Shown: positions 14,888-22,633 of the stretch, in pieces | Numbering within the stretch: position 1 is the first letter of the stretch | Layout of the letters: every line of letters starts with the position of its first letter | Assembly (NCBI GenBank): GCA_022842925.1 | Contig: JALHOQ010000013.1 | Span: forward strand, 1 to 32,762 | DNA length: 32,762 bases | Origin: Bdellovibrionales bacterium | GTDB taxonomy: Bacteria; Bdellovibrionota; Bdellovibrionia; Bdellovibrionales; UBA1609 | Reading direction: 5' to 3' | Made by a program: the position numbers and the translations under genes | The notes under the pieces: model-generated | What the model saw: the letters and a program-made list of their open reading frames with translations, nothing else | What the model was told of the DNA's origin: nothing | The model's database searches: none

Positions 14888-15517
14888 ATGACCCAAAACT
14901 TTTTTTCTATCGCGGTTATCGGCCACAATGTCACTCTCTGGCTGCTTGTGATACTCAGTGTATTGTCGGTGGCCTTTATTCTTGAGCGTTTTTTTACCTT
15001 GGGCCGCGTAAAAAAGGAAAGTGCGAAAATTTCCGAGCAGCTACGTGAAATTTTGCAAGGCAACAACCTCCCCGAGCTCGAAGAACTGAGCAAAAACAAG
15101 GATGCGCTTGAAACGCGAGCCCTCGCCTATGGCCTGCGCCATGTACGCGACCGAGGCATCAACGGGCTGGAAGAGATTTTCACCTCCTACGCCAGTATCG
15201 AACGCCCCGCGCTCGAGCGCTATTTGGGATTTTTGGCGACAGTCGGTTCGAACGCGCCGTTTATCGGACTGCTCGGCACCGTGTTCGGAATTATGAATGC
15301 GTTCCATGGGCTGGCCACATCCGATGGTGACGCAAAGGCCGTTATGACCGGAATTTCGGAAGCCCTGGTGGCCACGGCCATCGGACTGATGGTGGCGATT
15401 CCCGCGGTGATCGCCTACAACCATTTTCAGAAACAGGTGAAGGGCATCCTTCTGAATCTCAACAGTGTGAAGGATCTTTGCCTCGCTTACGCCAAGTCCG
15501 GCGTTAAGAAAGGTTAA
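14888..15517 (+). CDS. exbB: MotA/TolQ/ExbB proton channel family protein
   Basis: A 209-residue inner-membrane protein. TM1 is near residues 12-30 (LWLLVILSVLSVAFILERFF). A cytoplasmic helical region follows, with the family segment LGFLATVGSNAPFIGLLGTVFGIMNAF (TM2). TM3 is ISEALVATAIGLMVAIPAVIAYNHF. ExbB/TolQ proteins form a pentamer around an ExbD/TolR dimer and use the proton gradient to power work at the outer membrane or cell wall. The track start at 14840 is replaced by ATG 14888, which has a perfect GGAGG six bases upstream and a promoter at the right distance. exbD follows two bases after the stop. No tonB or tolA is nearby, so the partner is unknown and TolQ-like function is equally possible. 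Confidence 0.88.
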   Translation: MTQNFFSIAVIGHNVTLWLLVILSVLSVAFILERFFTLGRVKKESAKISEQLREILQGNNLPELEELSKNKDALETRALAYGLRHVRDRGINGLEEIFTSYASIERPALERYLGFLATVGSNAPFIGLLGTVFGIMNAFHGLATSDGDAKAVMTGISEALVATAIGLMVAIPAVIAYNHFQKQVKGILLNLNSVKDLCLAYAKSGVKKG

Positions 15518-15519
15518 CT

Positions 15520-15927
15520 GTGGCGGCTAAAATCTCGGGCGAGGACGACGAACCCATCAGCGACATCAATATCGTGCCGTTCGTGGATATTATCCTCGTC
15601 GTGCTGATTATATTTATGGTCACCACCCCTTTGATTATGAAGCCGTCCATTTCTGTCAATCTGCCTAAGGCCGGCAGCGGGGACAGCACCGCACCGAGTG
15701 AGCTCACCATCTCCATCTCGGCCTCCGGCACCCTCGCATTAAACGGTAAGGCGACCGATGAAGCCGGCATCACCAGCTACTCGCAAGAGCTTTCAACCAA
15801 GCGGCCGGATGTGCAGGCGATCGTTTCGGCCGATAAGGACGTGCCTCACGGCCGCGTGGTGAGCATTATCGACGCGGTTAAGGCGGGCGGAGTAAAACGC
15901 TTCGCCATCACCATCGACAAACGCTAA
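15520..15927 (+). CDS. exbD: ExbD/TolR family biopolymer transport protein
   Basis: A 135-residue protein with a short cytoplasmic N-terminus (EDDEPISDINIVPFVD), one TM segment (IILVVLIIFMVTTPLI) and a periplasmic domain ending FAITIDKR. The Asp at the start of the TM segment (VPFVDIILV) is the conserved proton-carrying residue of the family. NLPKAG and the ..VSADKDVPHGRVVSIIDAVKAGGV.. strand-helix pattern also match ExbD. It starts with GTG two bases after the exbB stop, so the two subunits are made together. The ORF overlaps the convergent 3D-domain gene by four bases. It works with the neighbouring ExbB as a proton-driven motor. Confidence 0.9.
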   Translation: MAAKISGEDDEPISDINIVPFVDIILVVLIIFMVTTPLIMKPSISVNLPKAGSGDSTAPSELTISISASGTLALNGKATDEAGITSYSQELSTKRPDVQAIVSADKDVPHGRVVSIIDAVKAGGVKRFAITIDKR

Positions 15928-16661
15928 TTTCCCGGAAATCCTTTATCGAGATCGAAGTCGTCGGCGGCGCCGATATCTTCCCGGCGAATCGCTTCCTCTT
16001 TCACCTTGTTGGTGAACACTAATTTGATATCTTCATTTTTTAGCGGGTCGGCCGGATTCCAGACCATGCAATAGGGAGTCTTCGTGACGGCCTCAGAAAT
16101 CAGTTGCGCCCCCTCAAAGCACACGCCGTTGCGCTTATTCTGACAGCGACCCCAGAAGAAATCGAAGCGGCCGGTGGCATTGAAATGCTTCGGTGAGCCC
16201 GTATCCCCCACCACCACATAACCATCGTGAATCATATCCGTGCCATCGCGAACATTGCCGCACTTTTTGCCCACGAGCTCCTTAATAAAAAACACTTCAC
16301 CCGAGCGATGATGTTTGGTCGAAGCGGCAATGGTACGGCAGGGATTTAAACAGTTTTGCACGTTGCCGTAGCCGTTCTTGCAGCGCGCGATTTCGAGCGG
16401 CTGATCTTCATATCCGTAGTTGTGCAACCAGGGCACGCCGTTCTTTTTGTAAATGCACGTTCCTTCCATTTTGTTGCAGGTAAAATCATCGTAATGCTCG
16501 AGCAGTGGCACATAGTAGTGAGAAACCAGCTTCAACGTGGCCGATTTACCGGGCAGGCATTTTCTGTGAATGGCGTTCGCTTCCACTTGATTGTCCTGGA
16601 TTTCGCTCTGGGCATGGCAACCCATCGAAAAAAGGAAAAGCAGGATGTACAGTACGCGCAT
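15924..16661 (-). CDS. Predicted lipoprotein with a 3D (double-psi barrel) domain
   Basis: A 245-residue exported protein. MRVLYILLFLFSMGC is a lipoprotein-like signal peptide with Cys at residue 15, and AGGGGG lies seven bases upstream of the ATG. The C-terminal half contains GEVFFIKELVGKKCG...MIHDGYVVVGDTGSPKHFNATGRFDFFWG. This matches the 3D domain of MltA-type lytic transglycosylases and related proteins, with Asp in GDTG and in GRFD; the third Asp is less clear. There are about ten Cys residues (TCNKMEGTC, CLNPC), suggesting disulfides. The likely place is the periplasmic face of a membrane, acting on or binding peptidoglycan, but activity is unproven. It is convergent with exbD. Confidence 0.7.
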   Translation of the reverse strand: MRVLYILLFLFSMGCHAQSEIQDNQVEANAIHRKCLPGKSATLKLVSHYYVPLLEHYDDFTCNKMEGTCIYKKNGVPWLHNYGYEDQPLEIARCKNGYGNVQNCLNPCRTIAASTKHHRSGEVFFIKELVGKKCGNVRDGTDMIHDGYVVVGDTGSPKHFNATGRFDFFWGRCQNKRNGVCFEGAQLISEAVTKTPYCMVWNPADPLKNEDIKLVFTNKVKEEAIRREDIGAADDFDLDKGFPGN

Positions 16662-16767
16662 GAATTCCCCCTGTTTCGCTTGACCTCTTTATTGTCTACG
16701 GTCGAAATGGGGTGAGCGAGTCCAGATCCGCGGTTTAAGTAACGTTAAATAGTCCAGGAGGACAGAG

Positions 16768-17259
16768 ATGCAGACGCAGCAACAACAGGGGCGCCCACAG
16801 CTGAATCCGATTTTTGTCCCTCAAATAGTTTGGATCGCGATTTTATTTTCCGTTGGTATGTTGTGGTTTCTGTCCACTCAGATGACTCTGCCAGAAGGCG
16901 TTTCCGCAGGCTACGAGACGACTTTGCCTCTATTTGCCATAGTCGCCGCCGGCTCGGCTATCGCGAGCTTTGTGCTACCCTCTTTCATGCTGAAAGGCCT
17001 GATTCGAAGCAGACCCGCGACCAGCGATCCCGCCGCCTTTGCTCGTCAGGCTTTTTTTGTGCCCTTTATGATCAAGCTCGCGTTGCGAGAGTCGATCGCC
17101 GTTTTGGGCTTTGTGCTAGTCGCCTCCGGGGCACCTCAACAGATTTTTCTCTATTTCGGTTCAGCCGCCGCGATCTTGCTCATGATGGCGAAGCCTAGCA
17201 TTGAACAAATCAAAGAAATTGAGCATCAGCTGCGGATTTCGAACTCGACTCCAAATTAA
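16768..17259 (+). CDS. Small four-helix integral membrane protein, unknown function
   Basis: A 163-residue protein I do not recognise. A Gln-rich start (MQTQQQQGRPQ) is followed by four hydrophobic segments at about residues 18-36, 53-73, 104-120 and 124-141. They are joined by short loops, and the protein ends in a charged helix (PSIEQIKEIEHQLRI). The start has an excellent AGGAGG eight bases upstream of the ATG. Its last 50 bases overlap the convergent lipB gene, so the C-terminal helix and the LipB C-terminus are encoded on opposite strands of the same DNA. Both ends of the family (TM pattern and C-terminal helix) look intact. No function can be assigned. Confidence 0.75.
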   Translation: MQTQQQQGRPQLNPIFVPQIVWIAILFSVGMLWFLSTQMTLPEGVSAGYETTLPLFAIVAAGSAIASFVLPSFMLKGLIRSRPATSDPAAFARQAFFVPFMIKLALRESIAVLGFVLVASGAPQQIFLYFGSAAAILLMMAKPSIEQIKEIEHQLRISNSTPN

Positions 17260-17887
17260 GAGTCTTTAAGAAGCGCTCGGCAAAAATCTCGCGCACGGCC
17301 TCGCCGTCGACGGACCGGCGAAGTTCAGCCTCCAAAGAGGTCATCACACTCGCCGAAAATCCGCAGGGATTGATTCCCTTAAAGGCCTTGGGATCGTTAA
17401 AAATATTGATAGCGACTCCATGATAGGTCACCCACTTACGAACCGCGATTCCGATCGAGGCGATTTTCTTCGCGCCAATCCAAACACCGGTCAACGAAAC
17501 TCCGCCGACCTCCGCCGTGCGGGCTTCGCAACCCCTTAGGCCGCACTCGCGCAAAGAGGCCACGGTCGCCCGCTCCAGCGCTCTCAGGTAAGCGTGAATA
17601 TCCCGAGCCGGAATTTCGGGCCGCGCCTGGCGCAGGTCTAAAATCGGGTAGATCACGATTTGATTGGGTCCATGATAGGTCGCGCGCCCGCCGCGAGAAG
17701 TTTCAACGGTGTCGCCGGTCCAGCCAGACAAATCGTCTTTCGCAGTGGCCCGACCGAGCGTGACCACCGGCGGATGGGTGCAGATGATGAGTCGTTCCGT
17801 TTCGCCTGCGGCTACGGCATCGACCGCCAGCAGTTGCCGGCGGTTCGCTTCTTCGTAAGAAACCAATCCCCAACTATCTATGATCAC
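17210..17887 (-). CDS. lipB: Octanoyl-[ACP]:protein N-octanoyltransferase
   Basis: A 225-residue LipB-family enzyme, which moves octanoate from acyl carrier protein to the target lysine of lipoyl domains in the cytoplasm. Motifs are RGGRATYHGPNQIVIYPILDL (residues 65-85; Asn replaces the usual Gly of HGPGQ), the catalytic Lys in GAKKIASIGIAV (about residue 141) and the catalytic Cys in GINPCGFSASVMTSL (Cys 175). It begins with GTG overlapping the lpdA stop by four bases (GTGA on the minus strand). It is the last gene of lipA-E2-E3-lipB, so octanoylation, sulfur insertion and the lipoylated substrate are coexpressed. Its 3' end overlaps a convergent membrane-protein gene. Confidence 0.93.
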   Translation of the reverse strand: MIIDSWGLVSYEEANRRQLLAVDAVAAGETERLIICTHPPVVTLGRATAKDDLSGWTGDTVETSRGGRATYHGPNQIVIYPILDLRQARPEIPARDIHAYLRALERATVASLRECGLRGCEARTAEVGGVSLTGVWIGAKKIASIGIAVRKWVTYHGVAINIFNDPKAFKGINPCGFSASVMTSLEAELRRSVDGEAVREIFAERFLKTLNLESSSKSAADAQFL

Positions 17888-19341
17888 GCGTTGGCACGGG
17901 GGCCAGGTCGCGCGGATCCTTGGAGCGGTTTCTGAATGATGTGAATCGCGTGTCCTAGAGTGGCCTCCGCCGCCTCCATCATGGTTTCGCCGAGAGTCGG
18001 GTGCGGGTGAATTGTCAGGGCTAAATCCTCAACACAAGCGCCCATCTCGATGGCCAAAGCCGCTTCTGAAATCAAGTTGCTCGCTTCGGGGCCCACAATG
18101 TGCACACCCAGCACGACGTGAGTCTTGGCATCGGCAATGATTTTTACAAAGCCCTCCGTCTCCATCATCGAGACGGCGCGGCCGTTCGCAGCGAAAGGGA
18201 ACTTGCCGATTTTGAGATCGGTATGCCCCTTGGCGCGAGCTTCGGACTCCATCAAACCGGCCGAAGCGATTTCGGGATCGACAAAAATCACAGCCGGAAC
18301 GGTTTTCGCGTCATAGGCTCGGTTATGACCAGCGATGACCTCGGCCACCAGCACGCCCTCGTGCGACGCTTTATGCGCCAACATAGGCTGGCAGGCCACA
18401 TCGCCGATGGCGTAAATGCCGGGAAGATTGGTTTTGCGCTGGCCATTTACGGTGACAAAACCCTTCGAGTCAATGGTGAGGCCGATGGCCTTCAAACCGG
18501 CTTGATCCGAATTCGGACGGCGGCCAACAGTCAGAAGAATCTTATCAGCTTTAATGGTCTGCTCTTTACCTTCGACATCGACGGTGACTTCCACTCCGTC
18601 TTTGGTTTTCTTCCAGCCCTTGGCCTTCGCGCTCAACATCACTTCGACGCCGTTCTTTTTTAGGCGGCGAGCCACGACTTGCACGCAATCCGGATCGGCC
18701 AAGCCGTTCAGTAGTGCGGGCGCGGCTTCGAGCACAGTTACGTTGGAACCGAGTTTGGCCATGTAGGAGCCAATCTCAAGGCCGATGTAACCGCCGCCGA
18801 TCACGACCAAGCGTTCGATTTTCTTGTCCTGGGCCAGGGCGCCGGTCGAAGACAGGACGTCTTTTTCGTCAATGGCGAAACCGGGAATCTCGATGGGACG
18901 CGAACCGGTGGCGATAACGTAGTTCGCGGCTTCAATGGTTGTGGTGCCTTCTTTGCCCTTAACGGTGAGAGACTTCGGTGAGGTGAATGTGGCTTCACCC
19001 ATCATCACAGTCACGCTATTGCCCTTAAGCAACTGCGCAACGCCACCCGACATTTTGTTGCAAACGGATTGCTTCCACTCCTGCAGCTTTTTGTAGTCGA
19101 GCTTTACGACTTCCGGCACCTGAAAGCCCATGGTCGGTCCATCGTGCATCATGCGGTGATGAAAGTGCGCGGCCGTAATCATGGCCTTGCTGGGAATGCA
19201 GCCCACGTTCAAGCAGACGCCACCAAGGAACTCCCGCTCGATCACGCAGGTCTTCTTACCCAGCTGAGCGGCTCGAATCGCGGCCACGTATCCGCCAGGC
19301 CCCGCGCCGATCACACATACATCAAACTTCTCTGTCGCCAT
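17884..19341 (-). CDS. lpdA: Dihydrolipoyl dehydrogenase (E3)
   Basis: A 485-residue FAD-dependent disulfide oxidoreductase, the E3 subunit that reoxidises dihydrolipoyl groups of 2-oxoacid dehydrogenases using NAD+. FAD-binding GAGPGGYVAAIRAAQLG is at residues 13-28. The redox disulfide is in GGVCLNVGCIPSK (Cys 43 and 48). NAD-binding GGGYIGLEIGSYMAKLG and the second FAD motif GIYAIGDV follow. The catalytic His-Glu pair is HPTLGE near residues 447-452. A C-terminal extension (SARPGPRANA) is slightly longer than usual. The start has a strong GGAGGAG just before the ATG. It sits between E2 and lipB. Confidence 0.95.
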   Translation of the reverse strand: MATEKFDVCVIGAGPGGYVAAIRAAQLGKKTCVIEREFLGGVCLNVGCIPSKAMITAAHFHHRMMHDGPTMGFQVPEVVKLDYKKLQEWKQSVCNKMSGGVAQLLKGNSVTVMMGEATFTSPKSLTVKGKEGTTTIEAANYVIATGSRPIEIPGFAIDEKDVLSSTGALAQDKKIERLVVIGGGYIGLEIGSYMAKLGSNVTVLEAAPALLNGLADPDCVQVVARRLKKNGVEVMLSAKAKGWKKTKDGVEVTVDVEGKEQTIKADKILLTVGRRPNSDQAGLKAIGLTIDSKGFVTVNGQRKTNLPGIYAIGDVACQPMLAHKASHEGVLVAEVIAGHNRAYDAKTVPAVIFVDPEIASAGLMESEARAKGHTDLKIGKFPFAANGRAVSMMETEGFVKIIADAKTHVVLGVHIVGPEASNLISEAALAIEMGACVEDLALTIHPHPTLGETMMEAAEATLGHAIHIIQKPLQGSARPGPRANA

Positions 19342-19386
19342 TTCTCCTCCAAAGTACCAGGTTCTTTTTTCAGAAGCGCTGCGCTA

Positions 19387-20748
19387 CTAAATCATGTCCA
19401 ACATCAACTGGCTCGGATTCTCGATCCGGCCCGCGAAAGCCTTCATAAAGTTCGCCGCCACCGCGCCGTCAATCAAACGGTGATCGCAGGTGATGGTGAA
19501 GTTCATAAACTGGCCGCGCGTAAACTCTTTTCCGTTCCACACCGGTTTGTCTTGGATCTTGTACATTCCCAGAATCGCGACTTCCGGATGATTGATGATC
19601 GGCGTGGCATAAAGTCCGCCGACACTGCCAATGTTGGTGATGGTGATGGTCGCGCCTTTCATGTCTTCGAGGGCGAGCTTACCTTCGCGCGCCTTACCCG
19701 CCAGCTGCTGAATCTCCTGCGAGATCTGCAACACGGTTTTGAAGTCGGCGTTTTTAACCACGGGAACCATCAAGCCGTTTGGCGTATCGGCGGCGAAGCC
19801 GACGTTGAAATACTTTTTGTATACGATCTCGCTGGCCTGATCGTCGAGGCTGGCGTTGAACATGGTGAACTCGCGGCAGGTCGCAATCAGCGCCTTCATA
19901 ACAAAAGGCAAATAGGTCACCTTCACGCCATACTTCTCAGCCGCCTCCTTGGCTTGCCCGCGCATCGCCACAAGCTGATCGACGCGCACTTCTTCCATCA
20001 AAGTGAAGTGCGGGATTACCTGCTTCGCCATCTGCAGATTCTCGGCGATTTTTTTGCGAACGCCCCGAAGTGGAACCCGCTCTTCTAAAGCGCCCTGTTG
20101 CGAAACAAACGCGTGCTTCGGAATTTGCACCGCAGTTTTGTTCACCGGCACCGGCATATTGCCAGATCCGTTGCTCCCCTTGGCCTTCAAAACGTCATCA
20201 CGGGTCACGCGTCCGGCCATGCCCGAACCGGCAATCGTATTGACGTCCACACCATGCTCACGCGCCAGCCGACGAGTGGCCGGCGTGGCGAGAACATTTG
20301 AAGCGGCGGCTGGAGGATAGAAGTCCATACCCGAGGCTTGGCTCGATACTCGAGTGCCGGCTGTGGGCGCGGTCGACGTCGACGTCGACGGGGCCGCAGG
20401 CTTCATACTCAGCGCCGCGGGACCGGCGGGCTTGGCGCTGCCGCCGTGACCGCCATTCGTGGCCGCCTTCGGAGCTTCCCCCTTCGGCGCGGCTTTCGCG
20501 GCGCCTCCGCCCTCACCGTCGAGAATTAGAATCACGGTTTCGATCGGAACGACGTCACCCTCTTTGAATTTCAACTCTTTAACCACGCCCGCATAAGGAC
20601 TCGGCACTTCCACGGTCGCTTTGTCGGTCATAAATTCAGCCACCGGCTGATCGGGCTTCACGGTGTCGCCCGGCTTAACCAGCCATTTCACCAATTCGCC
20701 TTCGGTTACGCCTTCACCGACATCGGGAAGTTTTACGTTTTGAGCCAT
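19387..20748 (-). CDS. Lipoyl-bearing dihydrolipoamide acyltransferase (E2)
   Basis: A 453-residue E2 core protein of a 2-oxoacid dehydrogenase complex. One N-terminal lipoyl domain (residues 3-78) has its lipoyl-lysine in TDKATVEV (Lys 43). After an Ala/Pro/Gly/Ser-Thr linker comes a peripheral-subunit-binding domain (about 152-187, VLATPATRRLAREHGVDVNTIAGSG..GRVTRDDV). The catalytic acyltransferase domain ends with CDHRLIDGA (His 423, Asp 427). The sequence style (LPDVGEGVTEGE) fits the branched-chain or Bacillus-type pyruvate E2 group, so the exact substrate cannot be fixed. No E1 gene is in the cluster. The linker is partly encoded by three tandem GTCGAC units. The start has GGAGG nine bases upstream. 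Confidence 0.92.
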   Translation of the reverse strand: MAQNVKLPDVGEGVTEGELVKWLVKPGDTVKPDQPVAEFMTDKATVEVPSPYAGVVKELKFKEGDVVPIETVILILDGEGGGAAKAAPKGEAPKAATNGGHGGSAKPAGPAALSMKPAAPSTSTSTAPTAGTRVSSQASGMDFYPPAAASNVLATPATRRLAREHGVDVNTIAGSGMAGRVTRDDVLKAKGSNGSGNMPVPVNKTAVQIPKHAFVSQQGALEERVPLRGVRKKIAENLQMAKQVIPHFTLMEEVRVDQLVAMRGQAKEAAEKYGVKVTYLPFVMKALIATCREFTMFNASLDDQASEIVYKKYFNVGFAADTPNGLMVPVVKNADFKTVLQISQEIQQLAGKAREGKLALEDMKGATITITNIGSVGGLYATPIINHPEVAILGMYKIQDKPVWNGKEFTRGQFMNFTITCDHRLIDGAVAANFMKAFAGRIENPSQLMLDMI

Positions 20749-20760
20749 CCGAGTTGCCTC

Positions 20761-21705
20761 CTAGATTTCCGCGACGGCTTCTTGCGCCGCCTGTTTACGT
20801 TTTTCAATGACACCTTTCATAAAGAACTCGCCGGCGCGATATGAGCTGCGCACGAGCGGTCCGCTGGCCACATACAAAAAGCCCATGCCTTCGGCTTCCG
20901 ACTGCCACTCTTTAAACTTTTCGGGGGTCACGAACGCTTCCACCGGCAAGTGCCGCTTCTGCGGTTGCAGATACTGGCCGAAGGTGACGACGTCGCAACC
21001 GACCGCGCGCAGATCGCGCAAAGTGTGACGGATTTCCTCGTCGGTTTCGCCTAAGCCCAGCATCAACGAAGTCTTAGTGAAGCGCGTGTGATCGCGTTCC
21101 TTCACGTACTCGAGCACGCGCAATGACTGCGCGTACCCCGCGCGCGGATCGCGCACGCGTTTCTGCAGACGCTCCACCGTTTCCACGTTGTGGGCGAACA
21201 CGTCCGGTTCGGCGTCGACGATATTGCCGATAAACTCTTCGTTGCCTTTAAAGTCGGGAGTCAAAACTTCAATAATCAAATCGGGCGCCGAAACTTTCAG
21301 GTTGCGCACGGTTTTGGCGAAGTGCATGGAGCCCTCGTCCGGAAGATCGTCGCGGTCGACTGAGGTCAGCACCACATAATCGAGCTTCATTTGGGCCACG
21401 GCAAAGGCGACCTTCTCGGGCTCTTGCAAATCGAGCTTGCCCTTCGGGTTCCCAGTTTTCACATTGCAAAAGCGGCAGCCGCGCGTGCACACTTCGCCCA
21501 TCAGCATGATCGTGGCCGTGCCGCCGCCCCAGCACTCCCCAATATTCGGGCATTGGGCTTCTTGGCAAACGGTGGCGAGATTGAGGCCTTTGAGCATCTC
21601 TTTGAGTTGCAAGTACCGCTCGCCCGCGGGCGCGCGCATTTTGATCCAGCTCGGTTTGGGCTGGCGCTTACGAGGGGCTTTGGCCGCTTTTTCTGCTTCT
21701 GACAT
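20761..21705 (-). CDS. lipA: Lipoyl synthase
   Basis: A 314-residue radical SAM enzyme that inserts two sulfurs into octanoyl-lysine to make the lipoyl cofactor. The auxiliary cluster ligands are in CQEAQCPNIGEC (Cys 47, 52, 58) and the radical SAM cluster in CTRGCRFC (Cys 73, 77, 80). The C-terminal serine ligand motif RSSYRAGE is present near residue 286. GMGFLYVASGPLVRSSY and the HNVET strand are typical. It is the first gene of lipA-E2-E3-lipB on the minus strand. Its ATG has a TGGGGG stretch upstream. Divergent from sfsA with 81 bases between starts. Confidence 0.95.
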   Translation of the reverse strand: MSEAEKAAKAPRKRQPKPSWIKMRAPAGERYLQLKEMLKGLNLATVCQEAQCPNIGECWGGGTATIMLMGEVCTRGCRFCNVKTGNPKGKLDLQEPEKVAFAVAQMKLDYVVLTSVDRDDLPDEGSMHFAKTVRNLKVSAPDLIIEVLTPDFKGNEEFIGNIVDAEPDVFAHNVETVERLQKRVRDPRAGYAQSLRVLEYVKERDHTRFTKTSLMLGLGETDEEIRHTLRDLRAVGCDVVTFGQYLQPQKRHLPVEAFVTPEKFKEWQSEAEGMGFLYVASGPLVRSSYRAGEFFMKGVIEKRKQAAQEAVAEI

Positions 21706-21786
21706 GCACCCCCAGTTCTAGCCATCGGCCCTAAAAAAGTCTATGAAGCTGAGGTTTGCGCTCTGCAACAAGAGGATAAGAAACCG

Positions 21787-22506
21787 ATGCAATTCGAAGA
21801 ACCGATCCGCCGAGGAGAATTTCTCAAGCGCTACAAGCGATTTTTTGCCGATGTCCGTCTCGGTGATGAAGTGATTGTGGCTCATGTTCCCAATACGGGA
21901 AGCCTCAAAACCTGTCTGTTTGAGAACTGCCCTGCGGTGTGGACCGAGAGTTCCAATCCAGCGCGAAAGCTGAAGGCGACCTTGCAGTTTTTGCAGACGC
22001 CGACTGGTTGGGTGGGCGTGAACACCGCGCTGACCAACGATTTGGTGTTTGAGGCCTGGCGGGAGGGAATCGTGGCCGACTGGGCGCCGCTCAAGGGTTC
22101 GCGCCGTGAATTTAAGATTTCAAAAGAATCGCGGATCGATTTGGTTCTCGCCCCGACCGATGCCCACCTCGAGCAGAGAAGAGACCTGGTTTTTATAGAA
22201 GTCAAAAATGTATCGTTAAATGACGGCGGCATCGCCAAATTTCCCGACGCGGTCACTGAGCGCGGACAAAAGCATCTGCGAGAACTCATGCAGCTTAAAA
22301 AAGAAGGTCACGGCGCCGAAATCGTCTTTGTGATCCAACGCCAAGATTGCCAGAGTTTTGCCCCGGCTGATGACATCGACCCCGAATACGGGCGCCTTCT
22401 CCGCGAAGCCATTGCGACCGGCGTGCGCGCCCGCGCCTTCGCTTGCGATATCGACCCGGCGAGCGGCGTGCGGCTGAATCCGCGCGAACTGCCGATTCGG
22501 GTTTGA
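21787..22506 (+). CDS. sfsA: SfsA-family protein (sugar fermentation stimulation protein homologue)
   Basis: A 239-residue SfsA-family protein of normal length. Family motifs are RRGEFLKRYKRFFADV at the start, HVPNTGSLKTCL, GVNTALTNDLVFEA, and the nuclease-like core RIDLVL...FIEVKNVSLNDGGIAKFPDAVTERGQKHLRELM. SfsA was named for an effect on maltose metabolism in E. coli. The core (Asp..Glu-x-Lys) resembles PD-(D/E)xK nucleases, but its biochemical role is not settled. AGAGGA lies upstream at a slightly long spacing. It is followed by three hairpins before the convergent DsbA-like gene. Confidence 0.92.
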   Translation: MQFEEPIRRGEFLKRYKRFFADVRLGDEVIVAHVPNTGSLKTCLFENCPAVWTESSNPARKLKATLQFLQTPTGWVGVNTALTNDLVFEAWREGIVADWAPLKGSRREFKISKESRIDLVLAPTDAHLEQRRDLVFIEVKNVSLNDGGIAKFPDAVTERGQKHLRELMQLKKEGHGAEIVFVIQRQDCQSFAPADDIDPEYGRLLREAIATGVRARAFACDIDPASGVRLNPRELPIRV

Positions 22507-22517
22507 GTCATAGACAT

Positions 22518-22544
22518 AAAAAAGCCAGGCTCATAACCTGGCTT
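22518..22544 (-). terminator. Intrinsic terminator downstream of the DsbA-like gene
   Basis: Perfect eight-base arms AAGCCAGG/CCTGGCTT around a seven-base loop. On the minus strand the stem is followed by TTTTTT, the classic intrinsic form. For sfsA on the plus strand the following bases (CTTCAGCTTC) are a weaker tract, so it may terminate in both directions. Confidence 0.75.
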
Positions 22545-22568
22545 CTTCAGCTTCTTCTCTCCTCCAAC

Positions 22569-22626
22569 AGAGATCAGGCCGTAGCCTGATCTCTCACGGA
22601 GTGGTCGGCGGGCCTGGGTACAGGCC
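22569..22626. other. Two further strong hairpins between sfsA and the DsbA-like gene
   Basis: At 22569-22594 there is a perfect 11-base stem, AGAGATCAGGC/GCCTGATCTCT, with a CGTA loop. At 22611-22626 there is GGCCTG/CAGGCC with a GGTA loop. Neither has a T-run on either strand. They may be 3'-end processing or stabilising structures, or part of a small RNA. They sit just after the DsbA-like stop on the minus strand. Confidence 0.5.
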
Positions 22627-22633
22627 GCGCGAA

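Noticed and set aside
19069-20088. 339-residue plus-strand ORF
   Set aside because: It lies opposite lpdA and the E2 gene, both of which have full family motifs. The translation is His/Arg/Leu-rich with no recognisable domain, as expected for an antisense shadow.
20372-20389. Three tandem GTCGAC units
   Set aside because: They encode the Ser-Thr repeat of the E2 linker in frame; a short coding simple repeat, not a regulatory or mobile element.
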